NCBI GenBank assembly: GCA_900548975.1
Contig: URMS01000013.1
Span: 1 to 64,000 of the forward strand
Length of the DNA: 64,000 nucleotides
Origin: an uncultured Porphyromonadaceae bacterium
GTDB taxonomy: Bacteria > Bacteroidota > Bacteroidia > Bacteroidales > Muribaculaceae
Direction of reading: 5' to 3'
In this document: one piece after another, positions 24,834-33,454 of the stretch
Position numbering within the stretch: position 1 is the stretch's first letter
Layout of the letters: each line of letters opens with the position of its first letter
Notes under the pieces: generated by a model
What the model saw: only the letters and a program-made list of their open reading frames with translations
Told to the model about the DNA's origin: nothing
Database searches by the model: none
Made by a program: the position numbers and the translations under genes

Positions 24834-27788
24834 TTACTTTATTTTGGTTGGCTGCGGACCCATATAGGAACGTTTCATGCCGCCGAAATCAAGTACAATT
24901 TTCTGTATGACAGTTCCGGCGTCGCCACAGATAATCTTTACGGTATGTTTGCCGGGTTTGTCTATATTTAGTGTGGTTTTATTGATTCGGCTGTTTTTGA
25001 GCGCGCTTTCGTACCATATCTGAGCATATTCGACCGATGATGTCGAAGGATTCATGACGGGCCCGTCATCGATACATACACCATATTTGGTCTCGGAGTT
25101 GGTCTGTTCGTGGCCTGCATATCCTCTGTCGTTATTGAGGGTGAAAACCGGCAGTACGTATGTATAGACATCGACTGACCCCTGCGAGAAAGTATAGAAA
25201 TCATATTCCAGCCGTGGAGTATTCTCGCCCATGGTCCTCTGTTGGGGTGCGGCGGGATTGCCTAATTGCACACCATAGTTCTCGCAACCGAGATATGGGG
25301 CCACAGTCATTGTTATATCGCTGTTTTCTGTCTTCCGGTGGAAACCGGCTGCTTCGATGGCAATATATCCGTTGTTTTCCATATACATGGACTCTGTTAT
25401 GTCATTATCGTGAACGACAGGACGGAATGCCGACACAAGCACTCTTTGCGAACCGGCCTCACCGGCGCTGAAATCGATGTATCCGGCGGCATTCTCCGTG
25501 TCCGGAAGTCGGCTCCAGTCCACGGATACCTCCACGCGTTCATCTGTCGAATTACCGCTGCTTTTGCTGATGTTGATCCAGCTGTCGGACACTGTGGCCT
25601 CCCATTTTATCGGCGTATCTCTGCGGTTGAATACATCTACATAGTAAGTTCCCGGCAGGTAGTAATTGAATGCGGGAAGGATGTGGTATGCGTTTCGCCC
25701 TTTGATCCAGTCTTCCTGTTCTGCCGAGACTCCGATTTGATCTTCGGGAGAATCCTTGGCCTCACGCAATTCCGGCAATTCGAAATAAGCCGATGCAAAG
25801 CCTTGTTCCATGGTCATGACATGATCCCATTTCCCGTCGAGAAGAGAGTTGTATCCGTCTGTTATATGTCGGAGACTGTCGTAGCAATTCTTGGCGGACT
25901 GCGCATATCTTTTTGCCGAAGGGCGGCCGCTTTCCGCATACAGGCGGTTGCGCTGTCCGTCGAGTACCATACGGTTCAGTAGCTCGCAGCCTTTCACAGG
26001 ATAATACATGGCCTGATAGAAGCACGCTCTTTCTTTTTCGTCGCTCATAGACCCGAGGATACTGTCGGCCATATGTCCGATACGGCGATATTCCTCTATA
26101 CGGCGGTCGGCCTCTCGGTAGTTCGTCAGCGAAAAATCGGTATCGGTGTTGCGTTCGCGCCAATGTTTGTCGGTAGACCACAGATATCCCCATCCCATGA
26201 ATTCTGGACGCCGTGTGAAGGCCAGCCGGTAAAACGAATCGCTCATATCGGCATACTCACGGGCAAATCTGTCGCCCAGCATTCCGCACAGCCACTCGGT
26301 ACGGTAGCGGGCCGCTCTGTCGAAATTGAAACTTTCGATATCAAAGGCCATCGCAAGGAAGAAATCTACTGCGAACTCACACGATTTTATATCGCCGGCG
26401 TTAAGAAGCCATATGCGGTCGGCTGTCATGTCGTAGGCTTTTCTCAGTTCCTCGTACATTACTGTAGGAGAGGCTGTGTGCATCCACAGATGGTCGTGTG
26501 GTTTTCCCAGATATGATGCATGATAGTACACTCCCGAGCGCCCGGCCCGTTTCTGTTCGGCGGGACTGCTCAGACGTTTCATATATCCGTAATTGTCGTC
26601 GGGCCATATTATGGTCACGTCGTCGGGGAGGTCAAGGCCTTTGTCGTAAACGTCGAGCACCTCTTTGTAAGGCGTGAATGCCTGCGGTATCTCTTCCGGC
26701 GCCTTTCCGGTGTGCCTGGCAATCATGCGGCGTTGCGACAAGAGCGCCTGCTGCAGCATGTCCTTGCGTTCGGTCATGTCGTTGCTTGCGTTCATACTTC
26801 TGTCGTGCAGACCGCGCAATGCAAGAGTATATACATTCTCATATGGTGCGATTTCGGCTGCTCTGGCATTCAGCACACTGTCCACACCGGTGCGATTGCC
26901 GATATAATCCCATTCGCCATATCGGTCGCGATGCCATTCGCTGGCTGTGTTGAACAGAAGAGGCTCGCAGTGCGACGAGCCCATGACGATGGCGTATCGG
27001 TCGGCTATGGCACGGTTTTCGGGCACGGTATGGAATGCGGTGGTAGCATCGTGCATGGCCGGGCACAGGTAATTTGCCTGAAGTCTGAGCAGCAGTTCGC
27101 ATACTTTTTCGTATGTACGCGGACCTATATTGCCGAATTCCTTATCGAAATTTTCCTTCGCCCAGCGATAAAGCCCCCAGTCTTCATCATTGATGAAAAT
27201 ACCGCGGTATTTTACACTCGGTTCTTCGGAAACGAACGGTTCTACTTTGATATATATATTATCGGCATGCCTGACAGGCGCATCAAGCCACCAGTACCAT
27301 GGTGAAACACCTATTGTTCTGGATATGCCGAGAAGACCGTAGGCTGTTCCGCGCCGGTCGCTGCCTGCCACTATCAGAGCTTTGCCCACTCCGGGATATG
27401 GTTTGTCCACCAAAGTTATCATATATTTTTCCCAGCCGGCTTTTACCGGTCTGAGATCGATCTTTCCTTTTCTCTCGAGTTCCGCCAGCCGGGCGTTGTT
27501 GCCGGCTGTGCCGACAATAATGATATTGCCTGTCGGGGTGCCTGAGATATCCGATACCGGGATTTCCTTTCCGCTTACGGCTTTAACATCGCCTGCAAAA
27601 AGTTCAGCCGTGGTTTTCACAACTTCAAAGTCGCCCGGGTCGTAATAGACAGTTGCCGGAGCACCTTTGCCGACAATGGTAAAAATGTCGGGTCCGTTAC
27701 TTTTCGAAGTAAGTGTCACATCGGCAAAAACGCTTTCACTCAGAAGAAGCAGCATCACGGCCTGCATCAGAGATCTCAGAAGCTTCAT
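24834..27788 (-). CDS. GH115 glycoside hydrolase (xylan alpha-1,2-glucuronidase type)
   Basis: A 984-aa secreted enzyme; signal peptide 1-22 (ending ESVFA). The family block KYRGIFINDEDWGLYRWAKE lies near residue 190, preceded by SRTIGVSPWYWWLDAP, and YEKVCELLLRLQANYLCPAM and MGSSHCEPLLFN are typical GH115. The C-terminal 250 residues form a beta-rich domain (DVFNRRDTPIKWEATVSDSW onward) found in this family. GH115 removes glucuronic or methylglucuronic acid side chains from xylan; the specificity here is inferred. No SusCD or xylanase genes lie nearby, so it is an orphan for hemicellulose or another glucuronate-bearing glycan. Confidence 0.92.
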   Translation of the reverse strand: MKLLRSLMQAVMLLLLSESVFADVTLTSKSNGPDIFTIVGKGAPATVYYDPGDFEVVKTTAELFAGDVKAVSGKEIPVSDISGTPTGNIIIVGTAGNNARLAELERKGKIDLRPVKAGWEKYMITLVDKPYPGVGKALIVAGSDRRGTAYGLLGISRTIGVSPWYWWLDAPVRHADNIYIKVEPFVSEEPSVKYRGIFINDEDWGLYRWAKENFDKEFGNIGPRTYEKVCELLLRLQANYLCPAMHDATTAFHTVPENRAIADRYAIVMGSSHCEPLLFNTASEWHRDRYGEWDYIGNRTGVDSVLNARAAEIAPYENVYTLALRGLHDRSMNASNDMTERKDMLQQALLSQRRMIARHTGKAPEEIPQAFTPYKEVLDVYDKGLDLPDDVTIIWPDDNYGYMKRLSSPAEQKRAGRSGVYYHASYLGKPHDHLWMHTASPTVMYEELRKAYDMTADRIWLLNAGDIKSCEFAVDFFLAMAFDIESFNFDRAARYRTEWLCGMLGDRFAREYADMSDSFYRLAFTRRPEFMGWGYLWSTDKHWRERNTDTDFSLTNYREADRRIEEYRRIGHMADSILGSMSDEKERACFYQAMYYPVKGCELLNRMVLDGQRNRLYAESGRPSAKRYAQSAKNCYDSLRHITDGYNSLLDGKWDHVMTMEQGFASAYFELPELREAKDSPEDQIGVSAEQEDWIKGRNAYHILPAFNYYLPGTYYVDVFNRRDTPIKWEATVSDSWINISKSSGNSTDERVEVSVDWSRLPDTENAAGYIDFSAGEAGSQRVLVSAFRPVVHDNDITESMYMENNGYIAIEAAGFHRKTENSDITMTVAPYLGCENYGVQLGNPAAPQQRTMGENTPRLEYDFYTFSQGSVDVYTYVLPVFTLNNDRGYAGHEQTNSETKYGVCIDDGPVMNPSTSSVEYAQIWYESALKNSRINKTTLNIDKPGKHTVKIICGDAGTVIQKIVLDFGGMKRSYMGPQPTKIK

Positions 27789-27838
27789 TGTTTGACTCGC
27801 AAATTTGTGTTTCAGAAATGAGGGAATGAAAAAAGATG

Positions 27839-27871
27839 GGAAGCAATCCCTTGTATCGGAACTGCTTCCCG
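27839..27871 (-). terminator. Rho-independent terminator of the kor operon
   Basis: On the minus strand GGGAAGCA (27871-27864) pairs with TGCTTCCC (27846-27839), followed by ATCTTTTTTC. It lies 25 bases after the korC stop and 50 bases before the GH115 start. Confidence 0.8.
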
Positions 27872-27895
27872 ATGATATTCGGTCGTACAGCCTTT

Positions 27896-28429
27896 TCAGA
27901 TCAGCGACATGCCTTTGAGGAGGGCCTGTTCGTTGAGGGGCAGGAGGTGGTGGTGTCGCTCGGGGAGTGTTTTCTTGAGGCCGCGGAGAACGGCGTCGAT
28001 TTCGACTATCGGACGCAGTTTCAGCAGGGCGCCGAGCAGTATCATGTTATAGGTTTTGGAGTTCTTGAGCTCTATCGATGCCTGCATGGCGTCGACTGGC
28101 ACTACGGCAATGTCGGTGCGCGTGGGCAGATGGTGTATGCCCGATGGGTCGTAGATGAGTGTGCCGCCCGCTTTCACCTTGCTTTCGAACTTATCGAGAC
28201 TCTGCTGGTTGAGGGCCACGACAGTGTCGTAGGTGTCGAGCACCGGCGAGCTGATGGCAGTGTCGCTGAGTATGACGGTGACGTTTGCCGTACCGCCGCG
28301 CTGTTCGGGGCCGTACGAGGGCATCCAGGTGACTTCGAGATTGTCCATAAGGCCTGCGTAGGCAAGAATTTTGCCCATCGAGAGCACGCCTTGTCCGCCG
28401 AAGCCGGCTATCAGTATTTCTTCTTTCAT
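27896..28429 (-). CDS. korC: 2-oxoacid:ferredoxin oxidoreductase, gamma subunit
   Basis: A 177-aa gamma subunit: the N-terminus EILIAGFGGQGVLSMGKILA is the family's Rossmann-like signature, and PEQRGGTANVTVILSD is the conserved middle. It works with the alpha and beta subunits to oxidise 2-oxoglutarate (or a related 2-oxoacid) to acyl-CoA with reduced ferredoxin. Last gene of the korDABC operon, 3 bases after korB. Confidence 0.93.
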   Translation of the reverse strand: MKEEILIAGFGGQGVLSMGKILAYAGLMDNLEVTWMPSYGPEQRGGTANVTVILSDTAISSPVLDTYDTVVALNQQSLDKFESKVKAGGTLIYDPSGIHHLPTRTDIAVVPVDAMQASIELKNSKTYNMILLGALLKLRPIVEIDAVLRGLKKTLPERHHHLLPLNEQALLKGMSLI

Positions 28430-28432
28430 CTC

Positions 28433-29194
28433 TTACACGTTTTTAAGGTCGCCCAGAGGGTATTTTTCGAACATGTGCTGAGCCATCCATTCGTTGCTTT
28501 GCGCGGGAGTCATTTTCCAGCCGGAATTGCATGTCGACACAATCTCGACCACCGAAGTGCCTTTCTTTTCGATAGTGTTCTGGAACGCTTTCTTGATTGC
28601 GGCCTTAGCCTTGCGCACGGCTGCGGCGGTATGCACGGCCTGGCGTGTCACCAGGCATGTGCCGTCGAGGCGCGCCAGCAGGTCGGTGATGGCCAGAGGG
28701 TAGCCGTTGAGTTCGGCGGTGCGGCCGTACGGTGTGGTGGCCGTCTTCATGCCCAGCAGGGTGGTGGGTGCCATCTGTCCGCCGGTCATGCCGTAGATGG
28801 CGTTGTTGATGAAGATTATGGCTATGTTTTCGCCTCGGTTGCAGGCGTGTATGGTCTCGGCGGTGCCTATGGCGGCAAGGTCGCCGTCGCCCTGGTAGGT
28901 GAATACCAGTTTGTCGGGGTTGAGGCGGTTGGCGGCGGTAGCAAGAGCGGGCGCACGGCCGTGGGCAGCCTCGATCCAGTCTATGTCGATGTAGTTGTAG
29001 GCGAAAACGGCGCAGCCTACCGGCGCTATGCCGATGGCTTTGTCGGCGACGCCCATTTCGTCGAGCAGTTCGGCGATTATTTTGTGAACCACGCCATGGC
29101 TGCATCCCGGGCAGTAGTGGGTCACGTTGTCGGTCAGAAGCTCGGGGCGGGCATAGACCTTGTTTTCGGGACGGATTATTTCTTCGCGTGTCAT
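28433..29194 (-). CDS. korB: 2-oxoacid:ferredoxin oxidoreductase, beta subunit (TPP-binding)
   Basis: A 253-aa subunit that binds thiamine diphosphate: HYCPGCSHGVVHK near the N-terminus, GDGDLAAIGTAETIHA and NNAIYGMTGGQ as the TPP/Mg motif. The frame is open 33 codons further upstream, but Met at 29194 (MTREEIIRPEN) overlaps the korA stop by four bases and fits homologues. GMTGGQ favours the 2-oxoglutarate type. Confidence 0.94.
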   Translation of the reverse strand: MTREEIIRPENKVYARPELLTDNVTHYCPGCSHGVVHKIIAELLDEMGVADKAIGIAPVGCAVFAYNYIDIDWIEAAHGRAPALATAANRLNPDKLVFTYQGDGDLAAIGTAETIHACNRGENIAIIFINNAIYGMTGGQMAPTTLLGMKTATTPYGRTAELNGYPLAITDLLARLDGTCLVTRQAVHTAAAVRKAKAAIKKAFQNTIEKKGTSVVEIVSTCNSGWKMTPAQSNEWMAQHMFEKYPLGDLKNV

Positions 29195-30279
29195 TGTTCT
29201 ATGCTCAACTTGGATACGAGTGCTTCGAGAATCTCTGTCGGGTTGGGTATCATGCCGCCCATGCGGCCGAAGTGGTGCACGGGCACGCGGCATTCGGCGG
29301 CGAGGCGCACATCCTCTATCATCTGGCCGGCGTTGAGCTCGACGGTGAGTATGCCCTTCACTTTATCGGTGAGGCGTGCTATGGGCGCCTTGGGGAAGGG
29401 CCACAGGGTGATAGGACGGATAAGACCCACCTTTATGCCGCGGGCGCGGGCGTCCTCGATGGCCTTGAGGCAGATTCGGGCTACCGAGCCGAAGGCCACG
29501 ATAAGGTACTCGGCGTCGTCGGTGAAGTATTCCTGGTAGCGCACCTCGTTTTCCTCGATGCGGCGGTATGTTTCCTGGAAGCGCTGGTTGTTGACTTCCA
29601 TCTTGGCGCTGTCGAGCTCGAGCGATGTCACCACGTTGCGGTGGTCGCGGTCGCCTTTGCCGCAGGCGGCCCAGGGGCACTGGCGGCGCACTTCTTCTTC
29701 GGTGCGGCGCGGACGCTGGGGCGGCAGCACTACCTTCTCCATCATCTGGCCCACGATGCCGTCGGCGAGTATCATGGCGGGAGTGCGGTATTTGAAGGCC
29801 AGGTCGAAACCGAGGGCCACGAAGTCGGTCATTTCCTGCACGGTGGCCGGCGAAAGTACTATCAGGTGATAGTCGCCGTGGCCGCCGCCTTTGGTGGCCT
29901 GGAAATAGTCGGCCTGCGAGGGCTGTATGGTGCCCAGACCGGGGCCGCCGCGCATCACATTGACTATCAGAGCCGGAAGCTCGGAGGCCGCCAGGTAGGA
30001 GATGCCTTCCTGCTTGAGGCTGACGCCAGGCGACGATGACGATGTCATGACGGCTTTGCCGGTGGCTGCACCGCCATATACCATGTTGATGGCCGCAACC
30101 TCGCTCTCAGCCTGCAGCACTACCATGCCGGTGCTTTCCCAGGGGCGCAGCTCGGCCAGTGTTTCGAGCACTTCCGACTGAGGGGTGATAGGGTATCCGA
30201 AGTATCCGTCGGCGCCGTAGCGGATGGCGGCATGGGCGATGGCTTCGTTGCCCTTCATCAGTCTTACTTCTTCTTCCAT
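29191..30279 (-). CDS. korA: 2-oxoacid:ferredoxin oxidoreductase, alpha subunit
   Basis: A 362-aa alpha subunit with the pyrimidine-binding domain first (MKGNEAIAHAAIRYGADGYF, then GYPITPQSEVLE; and LQAESEVAAINMVYGGAATG), followed by the transketolase C-terminal-like domain II (LIVAFGSVARICLKAI ... GLIRPITLWPFP). The gamma subunit is separate, so this is the short alpha form. Part of the operon korD-korA-korB-korC; a typical anaerobic route making succinyl-CoA or running the reductive direction. Confidence 0.94.
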   Translation of the reverse strand: MEEEVRLMKGNEAIAHAAIRYGADGYFGYPITPQSEVLETLAELRPWESTGMVVLQAESEVAAINMVYGGAATGKAVMTSSSSPGVSLKQEGISYLAASELPALIVNVMRGGPGLGTIQPSQADYFQATKGGGHGDYHLIVLSPATVQEMTDFVALGFDLAFKYRTPAMILADGIVGQMMEKVVLPPQRPRRTEEEVRRQCPWAACGKGDRDHRNVVTSLELDSAKMEVNNQRFQETYRRIEENEVRYQEYFTDDAEYLIVAFGSVARICLKAIEDARARGIKVGLIRPITLWPFPKAPIARLTDKVKGILTVELNAGQMIEDVRLAAECRVPVHHFGRMGGMIPNPTEILEALVSKLSIEQ

Positions 30280-30301
30280 TATAGATTTTGTGTTTTCAAG
30301 G

Positions 30302-30541
30302 TTATTTATCGCCGCGGTCCACTACACGGTATACTTCGATGCAAGCATCGGGACAGACTGTGGCACATGCGGCACAGCCGATGCAGGCCTCGGGATTGGC
30401 GGCGAAGGCATAGTGATAGCCCCGGTCGTTGACCTCTTTAGGCTGCAGAAGGAGGACGTCGGTCGGACATGCGACCACGCAAAGATCGCATCCTTTGCAC
30501 CGCTGGTCATCGATGGTCACCGCTCCATAAACTTTTGCCAT
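30302..30541 (-). CDS. korD: 2-oxoacid:ferredoxin oxidoreductase, delta subunit (2x[4Fe-4S] ferredoxin)
   Basis: A 79-aa ferredoxin-like subunit with two cluster motifs: CKGCDLCVVACP and CIGCAACATVCP. It passes electrons between the TPP subunit and free ferredoxin. Start MAKVYGAVTIDDQ at 30541; the frame extends to 30595 but the extra residues are not family-like. First gene of the kor operon. Confidence 0.92.
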   Translation of the reverse strand: MAKVYGAVTIDDQRCKGCDLCVVACPTDVLLLQPKEVNDRGYHYAFAANPEACIGCAACATVCPDACIEVYRVVDRGDK

Positions 30542-30592
30542 ATTTATGAGTCTTTTTAGGTATTGTAAGCCCGGCGTCTGGCGCCGATAGCG

Positions 30593-30600
30593 CAAATATA
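30593..30600 (-). promoter_or_regulatory. -7 element for the korDABC operon
   Basis: On the minus strand TATATTTG fits TAnnTTTG and lies 51 bases before the korD ATG. No TTTG is present at the right spacing. A GCGCCAGAC/GTCTGGCGC-like GC-rich patch (about 30571-30588) sits in the leader. Confidence 0.45.
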
Positions 30601-30722
30601 CAAATTATTTCAAGAAAAAAGACACTTTAACCCGATTTATTTGCGATGTGAGCGGGCGCCGGCGCGCATGGTGCGGCACCGGCGGCGGTAATGCCATGGC
30701 AGTCAGCGGCGCCGCGGCCGGC

Positions 30723-31169
30723 TCAGTGTGTGGCGCTGAGCCGGTGCATGAGCACATTGAGATCGATGATGGGGAGCGGGCGGCGGTGCAGCGGTGTGTC
30801 GGCGGTCCTGACCGACACTATGCCGCGGAGGGCGCCGACAGCTATGCCGAGCATGTTTGTCATAAGCGCCGCCGGCAGCAATCCGTCCTCGCCGTTCTCT
30901 TCGATCTGAGAGGCAAGGTCTTCGACCTCGAAGGTGGCGAAAGCGGTGCACACAAGCAGACGCTCGCGGATGAGGCCTATTACGGCGCGGTAGGAGCACG
31001 ACACGAGCACGCTCAGGCGTGAGTGCGCGGTGTCGGGCACCACTTTCACGTTCATGTCCACGCTGATGGTCTCGCGCGTGAGACGCCTCAGGGCGCGACG
31101 ATTGATGGCGGTGGCGCCCCCGACCTCGCCTATGTCGACGAGTGTGATTGCTATATCTTTGTCGGTCAT
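30723..31169 (-). CDS. SecB-fold-like protein (tentative)
   Basis: A 148-aa protein of uncertain family. Its pattern, four beta-strands (VDMNVKVVPDTAHSRLSVLV), then AFATFEVEDL and a helix-containing end with LPAALMTNMLGIAVGALRG followed by LPIIDLNVLM, resembles the strand and PidF-type ending of SecB-like chaperones common in Bacteroidetes. This is a pattern judgement only. It lies 31 bases after the six-hairpin glycosidase gene on the same strand. A GC-rich hairpin-prone stretch follows (30650-30722). Confidence 0.6.
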   Translation of the reverse strand: MTDKDIAITLVDIGEVGGATAINRRALRRLTRETISVDMNVKVVPDTAHSRLSVLVSCSYRAVIGLIRERLLVCTAFATFEVEDLASQIEENGEDGLLPAALMTNMLGIAVGALRGIVSVRTADTPLHRRPLPIIDLNVLMHRLSATH

Positions 31170-31200
31170 GATATTGGAACAAGCGCGCAGTCCCGATGGT

Positions 31201-33447
31201 TCAGAGCTTCTCGAGCACTATCTCGTCGACGAGCGCGTGGTTGGTATTGATGTTCATGTTGTTGTTCTCGGGACGGAAGTCGATGGTGACTGTGTGCTTA
31301 CCGGCCGTAAGAGGCACTGTGAGAGCGTTGGATAAGCCCCAGTCGTCCCAGTTGGCCACGCCGCGCTGGGGCATCACCACCACACCGGCCCGGTTGCCGT
31401 CGATGCTGAGGGTGCGGATGGCGCATTTGTTCTCGGTGTTGACGGGTCCGTTGCCGTTGGCATAGCGCAGATAGATGGCATATGTGCCGTCGGCGGGAAC
31501 TTCTACGGGTATGTTGAGGGGAGCGCTGCTGCGGTCGAGCTCGCGGAAACCGGCGCCGTGGAAGCCGCTGATGGCTTTCCCGGGGCGGTAGCTTATTTCG
31601 GCCGATACGGCTTCGGCAACTTCGCCGGGCATGGGGGCGATTGTGCGGGCGCGGTTGGAGCGCGGCTCCGATGCGAACGACTGCACGCCGTCGCCCGATA
31701 CGCCGATGATCTGGTATTCGCCCGGCACGCTTGCGTCGAAAGTGGTGGTGCGGGTTTCGGCCACGGGTTTGCCGTCGCGAAGCACTATATACTTGGCAAT
31801 GTACTCTATGGGATTCCATGCCAGGGTATTGCCTTCGAACCATGCGATGGGCGTGAGCGGCGCCTTGACATTGCGTGTGTGGTTCACCTTCATGGGCGCG
31901 GGCTCGTTGTCGGCCATGGTTATCACTATCTTGTTGTTGCCCCTGATGTTTGCGGGAATGAAGGGCTTGTGCTCCTTGCCGTTGAGGGTGAACGACTTGA
32001 TTTCGCTGCCGTAGCCGCGCACGGTGATGTCGAGGGTGGCGTTGCGGTAGCGGAAACCTGTGAGGGTGCGCTCGGCGGCAAGCGCCTTGGGCACGAAGGG
32101 AGCGAATGCGAGGCCGTCTTTCTCGAAGTGTATGCCGAAGAGTATCTTGTGTGTTATGGCAATATTTCCGGCCAGGCACCACAGCATGTTCGAGGAGTTG
32201 AGCTGTGTGGCGATGTCGCCGTTGTCGAGCACGAAGTTCTCTTTATTGGTGGCGAAAAGCGCCGCCGGACGGAAAACCGCACCTATGGCCTCGAGGGTGC
32301 CGCGGTCGTTGCCGGCCTTGGCGTTTGCCATGGCCCAGTATGCGCCGACCCAGGGCCACAGTGCATTGTTGTGATAGGGCGGAATATCGGCTATCTGCGG
32401 GAAGAAGATTGCGGCGCCGAAAGGTGTCACGGGGTTGTTCTCGGTGATGGAAGCGGCGCGCTCGGGCGAGGCCACGTCGTAGAGAATGGCCAGCGACTCG
32501 CCCAGAGTCTCGGCGCGCGGATTGAGGATGGGCGCGGTGCGGCCGTAGTTGTACATGGCGTAGTAGCCCTTGTCGTCGAGCCACAACTGCTCGTTGACGG
32601 CCTTGGCGATGGCGTCGGCGCGGGCGGCGAAGTCTTCGGCCTCGCTGTTTTTGCCGAGTTCGGAGGCTATTTCGGCCAGTACGCGGAGCGCCTGCGCGTG
32701 CACGATAGATGTATTGAGTGCTTCCGACTGGTAGATGTCGGCGGTCTGCATCCAGCGCGGATAGCTCTGTTCGCGCCAGTCGATAAACGATGTCTCGCCC
32801 TTGACCAGCCCGGTGGGCGACGCCACGGTGAGAGCGTCGGCCTCAACCGATTTCTTGATTATCGGATAGATATATTCGAGCCATTTGCGGTCGCCGGTGA
32901 CCTTGTAGACCTCATAGGCTGCCAGAGCCCATATCATGCGGTCGGAGCTGACGGGCCATGCGCCGCCGCTGCCGGTGTCCTGTATTATCAGACCCTGCGG
33001 ATTCACCTTTTTCATCAGCGATATCTTCGATGCTTCGGGCTGAAGATAGGCCATGGACAGGAGGATGGAGTAGCTGACATCGCGGGTCCATACGCCGCTC
33101 CATTCCTTGCCGGTGCGCAGGGTGGTGTCGGGTTCGACGGCGTTCACCATCTCGTCGAGGCCCATGTTGTAGATGGCCTGATGAAGGGTGTTGGGGGTGC
33201 TGAGCTGCGGGTACGACGATATGTCGTTTTTAAGCTTCCATGTTTTCTGTATGGGGAAGTTGTAGCCCGGCTGTGCCTCGTAGGTCGACACTATTTCGAA
33301 TGGCCCGGGCGCGGTGGCCATGTAGCGGTCCTGCGATATGGTGTCGCCGTGCCAGCGGTATGCGTTTGTTTCCACTATGGTGCCGTTCTGGGCCTGCGCG
33401 GCCACAGCGGCGATGATAGCGGACGAAATGATGCTTGCTTTTTTCAT
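31201..33447 (-). CDS. Secreted six-hairpin glycosidase-like protein with C-terminal CBM
   Basis: A 748-aa exported protein. Signal peptide 1-20 (ending AVAAQAQ). Residues about 70-490 form an (alpha/alpha)6-type catalytic domain: KEWSGVWTRDVSYSILLSMA, GSGGAWPVSSDRMIWALAAYE and YHNNALWPWVGAYWAMANAK. This resembles amylo-alpha-1,6-glucosidase/GH63-type or rhamnosidase-like six-hairpin enzymes; the exact GH family is not assigned. The C-terminal 125 residues (GFHGAGFRELDRSSAPLNIP, then DGTYAIYLRYANGNGP and TAGKHTVTIDF) are a CBM6/35-type carbohydrate-binding module. It lies 7 bases after tilS, so it is probably transcribed with it. Confidence 0.82.
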   Translation of the reverse strand: MKKASIISSAIIAAVAAQAQNGTIVETNAYRWHGDTISQDRYMATAPGPFEIVSTYEAQPGYNFPIQKTWKLKNDISSYPQLSTPNTLHQAIYNMGLDEMVNAVEPDTTLRTGKEWSGVWTRDVSYSILLSMAYLQPEASKISLMKKVNPQGLIIQDTGSGGAWPVSSDRMIWALAAYEVYKVTGDRKWLEYIYPIIKKSVEADALTVASPTGLVKGETSFIDWREQSYPRWMQTADIYQSEALNTSIVHAQALRVLAEIASELGKNSEAEDFAARADAIAKAVNEQLWLDDKGYYAMYNYGRTAPILNPRAETLGESLAILYDVASPERAASITENNPVTPFGAAIFFPQIADIPPYHNNALWPWVGAYWAMANAKAGNDRGTLEAIGAVFRPAALFATNKENFVLDNGDIATQLNSSNMLWCLAGNIAITHKILFGIHFEKDGLAFAPFVPKALAAERTLTGFRYRNATLDITVRGYGSEIKSFTLNGKEHKPFIPANIRGNNKIVITMADNEPAPMKVNHTRNVKAPLTPIAWFEGNTLAWNPIEYIAKYIVLRDGKPVAETRTTTFDASVPGEYQIIGVSGDGVQSFASEPRSNRARTIAPMPGEVAEAVSAEISYRPGKAISGFHGAGFRELDRSSAPLNIPVEVPADGTYAIYLRYANGNGPVNTENKCAIRTLSIDGNRAGVVVMPQRGVANWDDWGLSNALTVPLTAGKHTVTIDFRPENNNMNINTNHALVDEIVLEKL

Positions 33448-33454
33448 TGTAGGA

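Noticed and set aside
28433..30279. Long open frames on the plus strand across the kor genes (for example 29188-30039)
   Set aside because: They oppose the well-matched kor genes and show no family features.
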